A stretch of 64,000 bases of DNA, from positions 18,313,461 to 18,377,460 of the forward strand of contig VDFB02000001.1 of NCBI GenBank assembly GCA_007258455.2, in the 5' to 3' direction. Made by a program: the position numbers and the translations under genes. This DNA comes from Sequoia sempervirens. Lineage: Eukaryota > Streptophyta > Pinopsida > Cupressales > Cupressaceae. Position 1 is the stretch's first letter. Each line of letters opens with the position of its first letter. Below are positions 1 through 11,126 of this stretch, piece after piece. The notes beneath the pieces were generated by a model that was given only the letters and a program-made list of their open reading frames with translations, did not search any database and was not told the origin of the DNA.

Positions 1-440
1 GATAGGAATAAATTTTGGTCTCAAAACAAGAACGTAAACAATGATGGGATTGTTGATGCTAAAACCCTATAGGCATGACCAATCATTACACTCAAAGGGC
101 ACAACCCCTCTGAAAACACACTCAACAATGGCAATCAAACTACCAGCACTATCCAAAACATCCAACAACCACAATCGCAAAGGAGGTTTCTGAAGTGAGA
201 ATTCACTCCCCTAGGGGAACCAATTGAATCTATCTTTAAACAACTACTACAACACAACCTCATACAAATTCAAGAGCCAAGAAAATATGATTTGAGATAA
301 TTCAGACCTTTTTAGTGGGATGACAATTCTTTTTGTGATTTCCACCAATCTAAGGGACACATTCTACAAAATTGTTTACAATTGAAGAATATTATACAGG
401 ATCTTGTTGAGAACAAAACTATTGAAGTTTATGGATAGAA
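1..440 (+). pseudogene. E1 gag C-terminus with nucleocapsid-like Cys/His motif
   Basis: The + strand reads as the end of a gag polyprotein and aligns with E3 gag at about 19945-20410 (for example NKFWSQNKN here, NKYWIKNKH there). A Cys/His motif of the form CDFHxxxGHxxxxC starts near 334, followed by LKNIIQDLVENKTIEV. Such single-knuckle motifs bind RNA in plant gypsy gag proteins. Several in-frame stops (near 70, 192, 297, 316 and 436) make it a pseudogene. The gag core upstream is outside the window. Confidence 0.75.
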
Positions 441-939
441 ATAGCCATCCTTAAACAATGATCACCAGGTCTTTACTAATCCATTACATGACCATGGAAA
501 AGGAAAAGCCTCCATTTCAGGAAATAAGACCAATACTTCAACCAACTATGCTAATGTCAAGGATGATTATAACCATGGCCCAAGCATAAATCACATTTGA
601 GCCACTGATGAGCATGTCAATACTATTACCGTAAAGAAAACTTATGAATGTACTATCAACACTCACCAAACCAAGATAACCATCCAAGTCCCTACATCAC
701 AGCAACAACCATAGTCCTCCAAGACTCAATATAATTTATGTGACTACTTGAGAAAGACCCCAATGTAAATTTCTATCTTGGAACTGTTGTGTATATCACC
801 TAATCACCGATCTATTCTAAACAAATATTTTCAAAGAACGACCATCCCCAAAAACCTTAATTTCAATCATTTCCAACATATGGAAGGATAACTAACTAAC
901 TCTCAGCATGCTACCTTCTCTAAAAAATATTACACAACT

Positions 940-1330
940 AAGAAGACACACCACAATGACCCTTTGCACCTCAAAGTTCTTGTTCATAAAATAAAAGTTA
1001 GATGAGTCTTGGTAGATAGAGGAGGAGGGTTGACTCTTTGCAACTTGAAATTGGTTAAGGAATTAGGATTTTCAGAGGTGTGTGTGGACACCACTAAGAT
1101 CATTGTCATTAAGGCATATGATGATGAAGATTAGTCATCCAAAGGAGTTGTAACACTCCCCATCAGAATTGGTCCTAAGGTTAAATGGATACTAATTTCT
1201 GAGTCTTAAATCTCATCCTCCCATATAACCTTTTATCAGTAGACCATGGATACATGCTATGAAGGTTGTCCCTTCCACTTACCATCAATGTCTTAAATTC
1301 CCATACAATGGAACTGAGATTATGATAGAT
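940..1330 (+). pseudogene. E1 retropepsin-like aspartic protease (broken)
   Basis: The translation shows the plant gypsy protease pattern: HLKVLVHKIKVR, a stop, then VLVDRGGGLTLCNL, which matches the catalytic D-x-G loop (Asp codon at 1015) followed by the usual hydrophobic-small run. A later segment with RIGPK is typical of the flap and second half. The stop before the active site is TGA where Trp would be expected. The enzyme would have cut the gag-pol polyprotein. E3 lacks the equivalent segment. Confidence 0.6.
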
Positions 1331-1744
1331 GGTGACCCTGATCCTTTCCAATATTGCACTAACCTACAAGGGATACCCAAAAATGGGTTCCTATAAACTA
1401 GGAGGCTTCATCATCCAACTCATCCTAGTATGTTGATCAATCCACTCTTTCCAAAAAATATACTTCCCAATCACTACCTTCCACTCCTAATATCGAGATC
1501 CAAGATAAGGGTTATGAAGAGTATCATATGAAAGCATCTTATTATGTCAGCCATTTGGTTCCTCCTAAATCATACAGTTTACCAACAATAGATAAGAGAC
1601 AATCAATTGTCACCATACACATCCCTCCCACAATGAATTTCAAAAAATGGGGAGACCTAAGTAAAGAAGGTATAAACGAAGAAGATGTGACCTCTTGGTT
1701 ATAAAAAGAAGACAATGAAGAACCTCCTCCACCTGCATAGATAC

Positions 1745-2100
1745 CCATATATCAATATGGAAAAGGTTTCAAGATAATGTGAGACAAAGGATATAATGGA
1801 CATAGTGGGTTAAGATTACATCAAAATGGGAGGACTGAACCTATCATTGTCTCTAAATGGTTGAAAGGCCTAGGGATTGGGTGTCAACTACTCCAAATTG
1901 GTATTTCTAGTATTGCATCACCTTTACTAGACAAAGTAAGTGCTTCTGAAGTTATCGAGACATCCAATGAGCCATATGACCAACATTACTGTGATTCCCC
2001 CGGCTCTAGAGAATATGATTGGTATTCCCTCTCCTCCACCTATGTCATGGACCTTGATAAAATATTTGGGGAACTTGATCAAATGCTTAAATCCTTGTAA
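1745..2100 (+). pseudogene. E1 G-patch-like segment
   Basis: Between protease and RT the frame reads as a glycine-patch motif: a hydrophobic start with KGYNGHSG, then NGRTEPI, ending in KGLGIG (about 1765-1880). The G-patch is a roughly 45-residue nucleic-acid-associated motif that often follows retroviral-type proteases. E2 carries a similar motif near 10900-11060 on the other strand, which supports a family trait. The remainder to 2100 is acidic and unrecognised. One stop lies in the motif. The assignment rests on glycine spacing only. Confidence 0.5.
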
Positions 2101-2179
2101 AATCCGCTGAATTCCCATCCACAAAAGTATTTGACAAAAGAGGAATGGATCAAACATTACTTCTAGGAATCCCTTGATC

Positions 2180-2870
2180 CTACCTCTTAGGAACCTAAAA
2201 AATCCAATCCTTATAACCAAACCTTGACAATCGGCCCATACCAGAATCTACCTATTCCCAAGAAAAAGAATAAGGATGATTTGGTAATAAAACCTTTTTG
2301 ACTATGTCAACAACTCAGCCTTTACCTTGACCCCTTTGAAATTTGATACTTTTGATGATGACATGCCCTTATTATATCCACAAATTATTGATGTGGATCA
2401 ACAAGACACCCCCCTCTTAGATATCTTTGAGAACAATGAAGCAATAGTTGAGTTCATGGGACTGGGAGAAGGAATACCTAGTGGTGACAATAAGGCTAGA
2501 TTTACCATAGAATTGGATAACATGGCTTATTTTTGGGAGTCCATTCAACCCTCTAGTTGCAAAAATAAGAAAAAAAATGAAAAAAAATAAAAATGACAAG
2601 TCACTAGGTGAAAACCAAAAGGCACCTTTGGACAATGAAAAAGAAAAACATAAGGATGCATCCAAGGGAAAAAACCTCTCTGAGGCACCTGAGGATGGAA
2701 GTTTGAACATTCTCCCTATTGCTAAAGAAAAGTCACCAATGTTAGTTGAAGAATATATGGAGATCAACATAGGAATTGAAGAGAATCCTCAACTAATCTA
2801 TTTTGCGGCATCTTTGACAAAAACAAATCAACTTGAATTTCATAACTTCTTCACACAAAGGTAGGTTAAC
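2180..2870 (+). pseudogene. E1 acidic/lysine-rich linker before RT
   Basis: A poorly conserved linker between the G-patch-like segment and RT. It contains LLDIFENNEAIVEFMG and GEGIPSG, matching VMDIFQNDEAIT and HEGIPSG of E3 near 21215-21290. A Lys/Glu-rich stretch follows at 2577-2700, then FAASLTKTNQLEFHNFF, which leads into RT. It shifts frame at least twice. No function is known for this linker; the match to E3 shows it belongs to the polyprotein. Confidence 0.6.
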
Positions 2871-3760
2871 TTTGCATGGTCATATGCCAACATGCCTGGA
2901 CTAGATCCTGACTTGGTATTGCATCATTTTTTATTACAACTAGGTGCTAAACCTGTGAAGTAGAAATTAAGAAAAATGCACCCGCAAATTGCTTTATTAG
3001 TCAAATTTGAACTAAAGAAAATATTGGATGTCAACTTTATCAGATCAATTAACTATGCAAACTGGATTTCCAATCTTGTACTAGCGAAAAAACCAATAGG
3101 GGCCATTTGTATCTATATAGAACTTTCAAGATATAAACAAAGCATATCCTAAAGATGACTTTCCTCTACCACATATTAACATGATTGTGGACCTAATAGT
3201 AGGATATGAAATGTTATCCCTCATGGATGGTTTCTCAAGATATAATCATATCAGAATCACACCTAAAGACCAACACAAGACAACCTTCACTTGTCCATGG
3301 GGAGCTTATTTTTGGAACATCATTCCCTTTGGTCTTAAAAATGTCGAAGCAACCTATCAACGTTCCATGAAAACTATTTTCCATGATCTCATACAAACTC
3401 TTATGGAAGACTATGTGGATGATATGATATATAAATCATTGACAAGAGCTAATCAATTATAGGCCCTAGATAATATTTTTCAAAGACAAAGTGAAGATAA
3501 ATCAAAAGAAATGTGTATTTGGTTTGAAATCAGGAAAAATTTTAGGATACATCATTTCTAGATGAAGCATTGAAGTGAACCCAACAAAAGTGAAAGCTAT
3601 AATGGACATGCCTCCACTGGCCAATATAAGTAAACTATGCACACTACAAGGGAGATTTTAGTCTATCAGATGATTCATAGTGCAATTAACAGATATGACA
3701 CATCTCTTCTAGCATCTACTTAGAAAAGGGGTGTCATTTGTATGGACAAGTAAATGCCAA
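2865..3760 (+). pseudogene. E1 reverse transcriptase (YVDD kept, frame broken)
   Basis: The RT domain would copy element RNA into DNA. It reads DLVLHHFLL, PVK-stop-KLRKMHP, LMDGFSRYNHIRI, then KTTFTCPWGAYFW, PFGLKNV and the catalytic box YVDD at 3413-3424. A connection segment with the usual pattern (GYIISR, VNPTKVKAIMDMPP) follows to about 3760. The TAG at 2961 sits where related elements have Gln, and the same site is TAG in E3. There are frameshifts near 3130 and further stops, so no enzyme could be made. Confidence 0.9.
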
Positions 3761-3774
3761 GAAGCGTTTCAATA

Positions 3775-4180
3775 GATCAAGGGTTGCCCACTCATGCCAC
3801 CAGTGTTAATGCCACCTACTCAGGGAAAAAATTTGATACTCTACATTTTAGCAATCACATTAGTACTAGGAGTCTTACTTACACAGAATGATAATGAGGG
3901 TCATGAAAGGGAAGTCTATTATATCATCCACACTTCGGTAGGTTATGAACTAAATTACAATACCACTAAATGTGCTTCTCTTGCAGTAGTATTTTCTATT
4001 CCAAAGCTTAAACACTACATGTTAAACCACCAAACAATCTTGGTCTCAAAGATAGATCCTTTGAAGTATCTCCTTAGTAAAGCAACATTAACAGGATGAC
4101 TGGCTACATGGCTAATTGTACTTAGTGAATAAAATATTGAGTATGTAGAAAGAAAAGCTATAAAAGGATAAGTTATTGTT
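3775..4180 (+). pseudogene. E1 RNase H (gypsy type)
   Basis: This follows RT and reads LYILAITLVLGVLLTQ, EVYYIIHTSVGYELNY, TTKCASLAVVFSIPKLKHYM, then KIDPLKYLLSKATLTG and YVERKAIKG. These are the standard blocks of the gypsy RNase H, which removes the RNA strand during reverse transcription. The segment aligns with E3 22640-22990. Stops lie near 4098, 4129 and 4170. Confidence 0.8.
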
Positions 4181-4186
4181 GACCAC

Positions 4187-4515
4187 TTGGAAGATGCATT
4201 GATTAAGGTAGATCATCCTCTAGTTTTAGACTTTCCTGATGAGTTCATCTCCACTCTTGACATAGGAATGACATGGAAGTTATACCTTGATGGGTCCCAC
4301 ACAAATCATGGTTTAGGGGATGGCATATTGTTTATCACACCAAAGGGAGACACTATTCCTAAGTCATTTAGAATTTATTTTCCATTCACCAATAATATAC
4401 CAAAGTATGACACTCTTGTAAAAGGATTATGAATGCAAATAAAATGGAAGATTAAGCACCTACAACTTTATGGTGATTCTCAGCTAGATGAAAAGCGCAC
4501 CCCATACAAGTAGAT
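4187..4515 (+). pseudogene. E1 second RNase H (archaeal-like aRH, Tat hallmark)
   Basis: The frame reads WKLYLDGSHTNHGLGDGILF, PKGDTIPKSFRIYF, then LQLYGDSQL. This is a second, archaeal-like RNase H, the diagnostic feature of the Tat lineage. The first catalytic Asp (LYLDGS) and the last (YGDSQL) are kept. The middle acidic position is changed: NIPKYDTL stands where E3 has NVVEYEAL. A short deletion follows YGDSQL compared with E3, removing the segment that ends in NDEYDTKDE. Confidence 0.8.
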
Positions 4516-4779
4516 GGAAGATAGTTTCAAACAATATTTTGATAAGATCATCTTTCATAAAATACCTTGCATTTAGAATAGGGTAGTAGATGCTATGGCA
4601 ACTATTGGTTCACTCTTGGACATACCTAACAATGTGCCTAAATTCAAGTTTTTGGTAGAACAACTTTTGGTTCCTACCTTTGATGTCCCATATTTGGAGA
4701 TGGTGTATGAACTTGTTGGTCCCAATTTCCCATGGTAAAAAGACATATATGACTACCTACATGCCCAAATAATACCCCT

Positions 4780-5509
4780 TCACCTCTTGAACAACCAATG
4801 TAGGATATTTATATGTAAGTCAGATAAGTATACCATCATCAAAGACACCCTTTATAGACGTGCCCTAGACAATACCCTATTGAGATGTCTCGATACTGAA
4901 GAATCACAAGTGACTTTGCATGAGGTACATGAGGGTATATGTGGATCTCACTCTAGCATTCCCACCTTAGCTAAGAAGATTATGAGACTAGGCTATTATT
5001 GGCCTATGATGGAAAATGACTCATATGTCTTTATCAAGAAGTGTTGACAATGTCAAATTCACAAATACTTGATACACGCACTAGCACAGGACCTCCATCC
5101 AATAAAGTCACCATGGTACTTTACCCAATGGGGTCTCAACCTCATAGGTAGGATACATCCTACATCCTCCAATGGACATAAATTAAACATTACTGCGACT
5201 GAATACTTTACCAAGTGGATTGAAGCCATTCCTATGACCTACATTACTGGCACATAGATTTCTAAGTTCATCCTTAACTATATCATTTGTCGGTATGGTG
5301 TTCCTCAATCCATAATCATGGATAATGGTCATCCATTTAAAAACCAAGAAGTATGTCACCTCTGCAAATAATTCCATATCCAACACCATGTTTCCACTAC
5401 ATATTACCCATAGGGTAATGGCCAAGTTGGGGCATCTAATAGAACAATCCTCAGAATCCTTAAAAATACTGTCAATGATGTTGGTCTTGATTGGCATTTA
5501 TAGCTTAAC
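4780..5509 (+). pseudogene. E1 integrase, truncated by the E2 insertion
   Basis: The zinc-binding N-domain reads HEVHEGICGSH (about 4920-4953) and KKC-stop-QCQIH (about 5037-5060). The core follows with GLNLIGRIHPTSSNGHKLNI and FTKWIEAIPM. Of the three catalytic acids, the first is Asn (codon 5138-5140, in GLNLIG), the second is kept (MDNGHPF, Asp at 5321) and the third is Gly (QVGASNRT, codon 5429-5431, where E3 has Glu). The frame ends in DVGLDWHL, then E2 sequence begins at about 5510. The last part of the E1 integrase is gone altogether: the right half resumes beyond it. Confidence 0.85.
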
Positions 5510-6903
5510 CATACCTAATCCAAATCTCCAATACCTCAAATAGACATAATGATGGATGAACTATTCCATTGATTTGATATGTTGGTTGCTCAATTCAACA
5601 ACATAACATTGACATGGAGATGATAGATAAATGATGATAGATAGAAATAGAGAATGATTTTGATAGCATAAGGATGTAATTAGGGATAAAATATTAAGGT
5701 TAATGCAATAAAGCATATAAATCAAACCCTAATAAACAATTAATCACAAATGAGCATAAAGACATAAAGCATAAAACAATATTACCAAATCTTCATGCCA
5801 CCATTGATTGACCTTCATTGCACCTTCTCCATTTGCTACAATATTATGTTTTCCCTCAAATTCTTGATGAGCAACTATGACTATTACAAGACCTAAGCAA
5901 ATATTGAAGGATTTGATCTTAAATGCAAGTATACTCATAATTCTACAAGCAACAAGAAGTATGGAAGCCTAAATTCTAAAGCATGAAGTATGAAGAAGTG
6001 ATGAAGTCGATAGATGATCAAAGTCCCCAAATGAGGTTGGCATTGCCTTTTTATTAAAAGATCAATTTTAGATGAAAGGCTAGGATTGAAAGTTTGACAA
6101 AGCCCTAATATCAAAGGTTGAAATTAGAAGTAAAAACTAGCAATTAGGGTTAAGGAAAAATTAGGCTAAAATTTCAAATGAATGGTTGTGATTTGATTTT
6201 GGAAAAAATCAAATCAAAGTTAAAGAATGCATATGACAAGAAGATAGTGGGAACAAAAAATGGAGCTGCTAGAGAATCAAATAACAATTTAAAATTATTT
6301 GATTCAAGAGGTGATGTTGACCTTTAGAATTACAAATTAATTTCATTCAAAAGTGGTGGAGTCATATTACAATAAATAATTATTTAAAATTATTTACTTG
6401 GTGGGAAAATAGAAAGTGGACAATTTTAAATAAATTCTTTATTTAAAATTAGAAGAAAAATCTATATGACAATTAAATAATTAATACTAATTACTTAATT
6501 ATGGATGAAATCGATAAGGTGGACAATAATTAAATAAAATCATAGGAATTTATTTAATTATAAAAATACATAAGGAATTAATGACATTTAAATAAATAAA
6601 TAAATTTTATTTATTTAAATAATCAGGAGGAAATAGTAGACAAATAATAATTAAATAAATTTAGGAATTTATTTAATTATGGAAAGACAAGAAATTAGCG
6701 ACGTATTTAAATAAAATAAATATAATTTATTTATTTAAATAGTCAAAAGGAATAAGAAATATGAATTAATTAAATAATTGAGAATTATTTAATTAATAGT
6801 TGAATTTGGACTATAGGACATAATTTAAATATTTTAATTATGTTGAGAAGAAATATGAAGAAAAATATAGTCTGCAAGCCTAGGTCAATTTTATGTGTCT
6901 AAA
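5510..6903 (-). repeat. E2 3' LTR
   Basis: A direct repeat of 32228-33617 with about one difference in ten by eye. On the - strand it starts at 6903 with TTTAGACACATAA (TG decayed to TT) and includes AT-rich blocks with many TTATTTAATTA runs. Its outer end is truncated: the last roughly 48 bp of the other copy (32180-32227) are missing, and the sequence passes straight into E1 integrase at a shared CATACC. Confidence 0.85.
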
Positions 6904-6920
6904 TTTTGGTCCTCTTTGTG
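6904..6920 (-). other. E2 polypurine tract
   Basis: On the - strand the sequence just before the 3' LTR reads CACAAAGAGGACCAAAA. E3 has CAAAGAGTGGAAAAA and E1 has CAAAGAGGGGCAAAC at the same place. The shared CAAAGAG core next to the LTR start identifies the plus-strand primer and fixes the orientation of E2. Confidence 0.75.
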
Positions 6921-9050
6921 ATAATGCAGTTTATTGCATTGTGACAAAGAAAAATTTAGTTCAGGATATGCCCCAGTGAAAAATAGGATGAGGAGGAATG
7001 ACGAGGAGGTAGCGGTATGCCCCCTCAAGAGGACAGTCAAGCTTAGAGAACACAAGTGGGCTCTCAAAATGGATGAAAGAACTAGAAGATGGGGAAGAAA
7101 AGGATAAGGGAAAATAGACAAGGATGATGAGGATGTGGACTAGAAGAAATGTTAGAGCGGAAAAGAGGAATGGTATGACAGAAAAAGAAACCTTCAATAT
7201 TTTTCCAAAGTACAATAGGTGTTGCATTAATCATCATTGGGTGGTAAAATATGACAAATGGACAAAAAAACCATGATATGATATAGACCAAGGTGTGTAA
7301 GGTCATCCACTTGTGAAAAATAGATAGTAACAGACAAGGAATGTCCCAACTCATACTAAGGGCTAAGTGGCCCCAATCTTTTTGCTAAGACAATCCATAG
7401 ATAGTAGTCAAAGAAATGAGTCGAGAGACATCATTGCTCCTCTATATCCTTCATGGGCATCCTTGAGGAACTAGTAACCTGACTCACAGAAAAGTTCCAA
7501 AAGAAACCTAAGACAAGACAAGCCAAAATGTCAACAACCAGCTATAATTTTTGCCAAAATTTGATTTATTTGATGGTAAATTGACTAAGTGATTGACGGG
7601 TTGATTGTTTGACAAAGCCTGGTTTTAGGAAAGACACATATTGTATAAGACATCAGGTCTAGTTTCGATCATGTGACCACCTGTATAAGGCGAATGAAAA
7701 TGTTTTGACTAAATGACAATGTCTAGTTTTAGGAAGGACACACCTTGTATAAGACATAAGTTGACTAGTTGACTATTTGATTGTTTTGATAGTTTGTTTG
7801 GTTTGACTGAGTGAAGTTGTTGGCTTGTTGTCTTGTTGATGTGTGACTTGCTTGATATTTTGATGACTGTTTGTGTCTTTGTGGATGATGTTTGATTTAT
7901 TGTGACTGACATGACAAAACCTCAAGGACTGACCTAGGTGACATGGACTAACTGACATGACTGACTTTGACTCTACTTTTAGGATTTTTTAGTGTTATTT
8001 GGATGTTTTTGTGTTTCTGACATATTTTGATTTTTTGGATTTTTGAAATGTTTTGATTGTTTTGAATTTTTGAAATGTTTTGATTGTTTTGAATTTTTGA
8101 AATGTTTTGATTTTTTTGAGTTTTTTTCAAGACATTTTGCCACTTTTTTTTTAGATTTTTTGGAATGTCAATGGATCACAATTTGTGTAACCTTTGTGCT
8201 AGATACCAATGACAATGGGGGGGACCAAGTCTAGGTGGATGTAGGATAGATAGGTAATAATGGATAGAATGGATGTATGTGTAAGAGCGAAAGAATCTGA
8301 TCTTCAAACACTATGTTGCATAAGAATAACATGCCCCATTCTAGGTACAAGACTTAGGATTTTTTTGGACAAAATGTATGACAGTAGGATAATGATATGA
8401 TTGGTTTAGATAGGATGAGGTATGTCAAGAGATACCCAGAACATGTTTCGACCTTTTACCTCTATATCTTCATCAAGATCAAAAGGAGAAGGGTGGATAA
8501 GTGAACTCAATATGATAGGTATGTATGATGGCTAAGATGGCAGGTAGGATGGAAATGATATGACATGAAAATGATAGGTTGGATAGATAATACATTGTGC
8601 CCCAAGTGTAAGTGGCATACAAGATCAACCTACACATGATGCCTATTTGCTAGGTTTTCATCATGGTACTTATCTAGGGTTCCTTTTTACCTCATTTTCA
8701 TCATTGGATGAAGGGATTTCTCTTTACTTTTCTTTTTTTTTAACTTTTTGAATTTTTCACTTTTTGGATAGAAGAAGATGAGTATGGATAGGATGGACTC
8801 AAGTGTCTAGTTCCATGAATGTGGTAGTCCCACTAGATATGGATTTCATTGCATGGACCATGTCAGATGTTGTTGTGCTCATAGATGTTGGTAAGGGATG
8901 ACATGAAAGGGAGATGTAGGTAGATGATGGATTATGATGTGGATTATGTAGGACTTATGCAAAACGATGAATGGGGAGGTTTAGCCAAAAGCATGGACCA
9001 TAGGAAGGTGGTGGGGGAGATATGTAGGATAATAAGTGAAGGATGAGGAG
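6921..9050 (-). other. E2 3' untranslated region, shared with E1 and E3
   Basis: No coding sequence is seen. Read on the - strand, it holds the same blocks as the E1 and E3 3' regions. One is a GGTTACTAG...GAGGAGCAATGATG block (about 7395-7490). Another is a CTTATACAAGGTGTGTCCTT block present twice (about 7610-7790). A T-rich stretch contains a 27-bp unit about three times (8035-8120; unit includes GAATTTTTGAAATG). The antisense PMD gene of E1 and E3 is missing: the PPT is followed directly by these blocks. Confidence 0.7.
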
Positions 9051-9059
9051 ATGGAGGTA

Positions 9060-9830
9060 TGTGGAATTAGTGTGAAATGGAAGGAAACCATGACCAATGG
9101 TTGCACACATTATGATAAACGTTGAAGATTTTTATGTGGACAGGGTGTAGGAAGCAATGGAGATGTTTTCTTAGGAGGTGGTGGATGTATTGCTTTTGGT
9201 ATCCACATAGATTTAGTATTTTTATGATTTTTTTTTGGCTTGTGGGATGGAAGAATTTGATATTTTTGTATGGAATGGCATTTTTGAAGGGATGAGGAGA
9301 ATGGTTGGGATTTTTGAGAGGTGGATGCCTCATTTGAATTTCATTTTTGTTAGGGACCCATATCATTTTATTTTTTGACTTTGCTTTAGAAGGTATGGGT
9401 TTGGGAGGATTTTTTAATATATTTTTGTTTGGTTTCTTGCATTTTTACCCTAAGGGACTAGGACCCTTATGTTTTTTGGCATTCTGAAAGGAGACATCCA
9501 AATGTTTATTTTTGAATCCCATTGGGTGGATGGAATGAGTGGAAGCTTTATGTTTACACAATGTGTGCATTTTTTGGTCATGAATAGGATATTTAGGGTA
9601 TTTATGAATGATTAGGATATTAGGTGTTGGAAGAAATGGTGGGAAAGTGGATGGAGGGATATGTGGGGTTGGAAGAAGCAGGGATAAATTGGATGGTGGA
9701 AGGTGTATGGTCACATGCTTTTGAAACTTGTAGGATAATGGAAGTGGAATGTCAACATATTTTTAAGGTGTATGATAGGATTCATGATGGAATGTGGAAA
9801 TAGGATGCATGGAGGAAATACCAACATCTT
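9060..9830 (-). pseudogene. E2 sense frame B: Pro-rich then Lys-rich protein, unrecognised
   Basis: A single - strand frame runs from about 9830 to 9067 with stops near 9768 and 9445. Its first part is Pro/His/Ser-rich (STFHHESYHTP, PTPHIPPSTFPPFLP). Its second part is basic (KCKKPNKNILKNPPKPIPSK, then KNKMIWVPNKNE). The composition resembles frame A upstream, so both may derive from one longer polyprotein. I recognise no catalytic or zinc motif. The basic stretch could bind nucleic acid, but that is a guess. Confidence 0.4.
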
Positions 9831-10799
9831 GAGATTGGTGTCAGGTGATCCCACAATAGTGGTTTACAATTTTTTTTCCAAACAGGACATTGGAATTTTT
9901 ATTTTTTAACTAAATCTTCACATTCGAGCACCTATAGTGGCTAAACCATGAGGAATTTGAAGATGATACAAAATAGAGTCTCATCATATTTTGTCTGTGG
10001 ATTCTAAAAATATTTGTTTCAAAAATTTTGGAATCAGATTGCACTTCTTTTTCCATCTCCCATGAAAACTGGTTTTTTTCATAAAACAACATTTTTAAAA
10101 AGTGACACACACTATATAACGCATAATTTTTTTTTCCATGAAGGATAAAATTAAAATTATTTTTAATTTAGATTTGTAACTCTTACATCTAGTGCTTCCA
10201 CTTAGTTAGATAGTTTTTTATTGAATATTTTTTCTTTAATCAAGTTTCGAAGTCAAACCAATTACAATTTAGACATAGAGTGACTGTATAATGCATAAAT
10301 TTTTTTGTATATATCAAAATTCATTTTTTTTTGTTGGATCAAGGAATTTAATATTTAGTGCACTCATATTTTTCAATTTTTTTTGATAATCTACTATTTT
10401 CCACATGTGCAAAACAAAGACCTTCATTTTCGATGAAAAAACTAGGTTTAATAAAACTAAAAAACAAATACATAATAAAACCAAAGCATATTTAAATTAT
10501 TTTTGTTGGATAGCTCATTCTGAGGACTACCTAATTCTAGTTGGGTTTGTGAAGATTCCTCCATTTTCATCCTCAACCTACGCTTTGAAGTGTAAAAATT
10601 TAGGTATTTTTGTGAACAAGGTCGAAAATCAAGGAAAATGTGGGTTTGCTAAAACTGGGGTACAAGCAAACCAAGGTTCATTTGAACCCTGGTTCATTCA
10701 AAACCCATTCCCAAAAGACGTTTTTATTTGTTTTTTGTATGTGTATGCATTAAATGGTTTCGCTCAAACCTTAGTTTGAGAAAACCCTTTTTGGTTCAT
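9831..10799. other. E2 interior without clear coding sequence
   Basis: AT-rich sequence between frame B and the G-patch-like segment. I see no supported gene. A 14-base palindrome-like motif GGTTCATTTGAACC occurs at about 10674 and again at about 10793, with a GTTCATTTGAAtCC variant after it. A + strand open stretch of 124 codons here has no recognisable feature and is antisense to E2. Confidence 0.5.
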
Positions 10800-11125
10800 T
10801 TGAACCAATGAGTTCATTTGAATCCCTAGAATGAAAATTTTTGGCATGGGGTCATCTTTTACAAGTTCTCCTTCCTCATTCAAATTGTAAACCACTTTTG
10901 TGGGTTTACCCTATCCTAGTGGTGTATATCCAAGGCCATAAGAGCACAGAGGGACTTTGACATGGATGGGCTCCAAAATACCTTGTTCATGAAGGTCTAA
11001 ACCTTTACCTCGGTGGTTCATGTTTTGGAGTATGCAATGGACAAGGGGACTAGGTGTAGGTGGAAAACTAGACACAAGTTCCTTATTGGATGGAGAAAAT
11101 GAAGCAAGTGAATATAATGGTTTTT
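10800..11125 (-). pseudogene. E2 G-patch-like segment
   Basis: In a frame shifted from frame A just after its stop, the - strand reads LASFSPSNKELVSSFPP, PLVHCILQNMNHRGKGLDL, HEQGILEPI, then LCSYGLGYTPLG. The spacing of GKGL, QG, EPI and GLGY fits a G-patch, and E1 has a comparable motif at 1765-1880. In E1 it follows the protease; here it follows the Pro-rich frame with no protease seen. The frameshift and a stop after GYTPLG make it non-functional. Confidence 0.5.
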
Positions 11126-11126
11126 G

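Larger units (their letters stand above)
1..5509 (+). mobile_element. E1, left part: Ty3/gypsy Tat-lineage retrotransposon (gag to integrase)
   Basis: Left portion of a decayed LTR retrotransposon; its 5' LTR and most of gag lie left of the window. Domain order is gag nucleocapsid, aspartic protease, G-patch, reverse transcriptase, RNase H, a second RNase H, integrase. The extra RNase H between the normal one and integrase is characteristic of the Tat branch (Ogre/Retand type) of plant Ty3/gypsy elements. The reading frame is broken many times. The element stops abruptly inside integrase where E2 begins and resumes at 33618. It is closely related to E3, which lets the two be aligned domain by domain. 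Confidence 0.9.

Noticed and set aside
10405..10779. Open + strand stretch of 124 codons inside E2
   Set aside because: Antisense to E2, no known motif, and not shared with E1 or E3 by eye.
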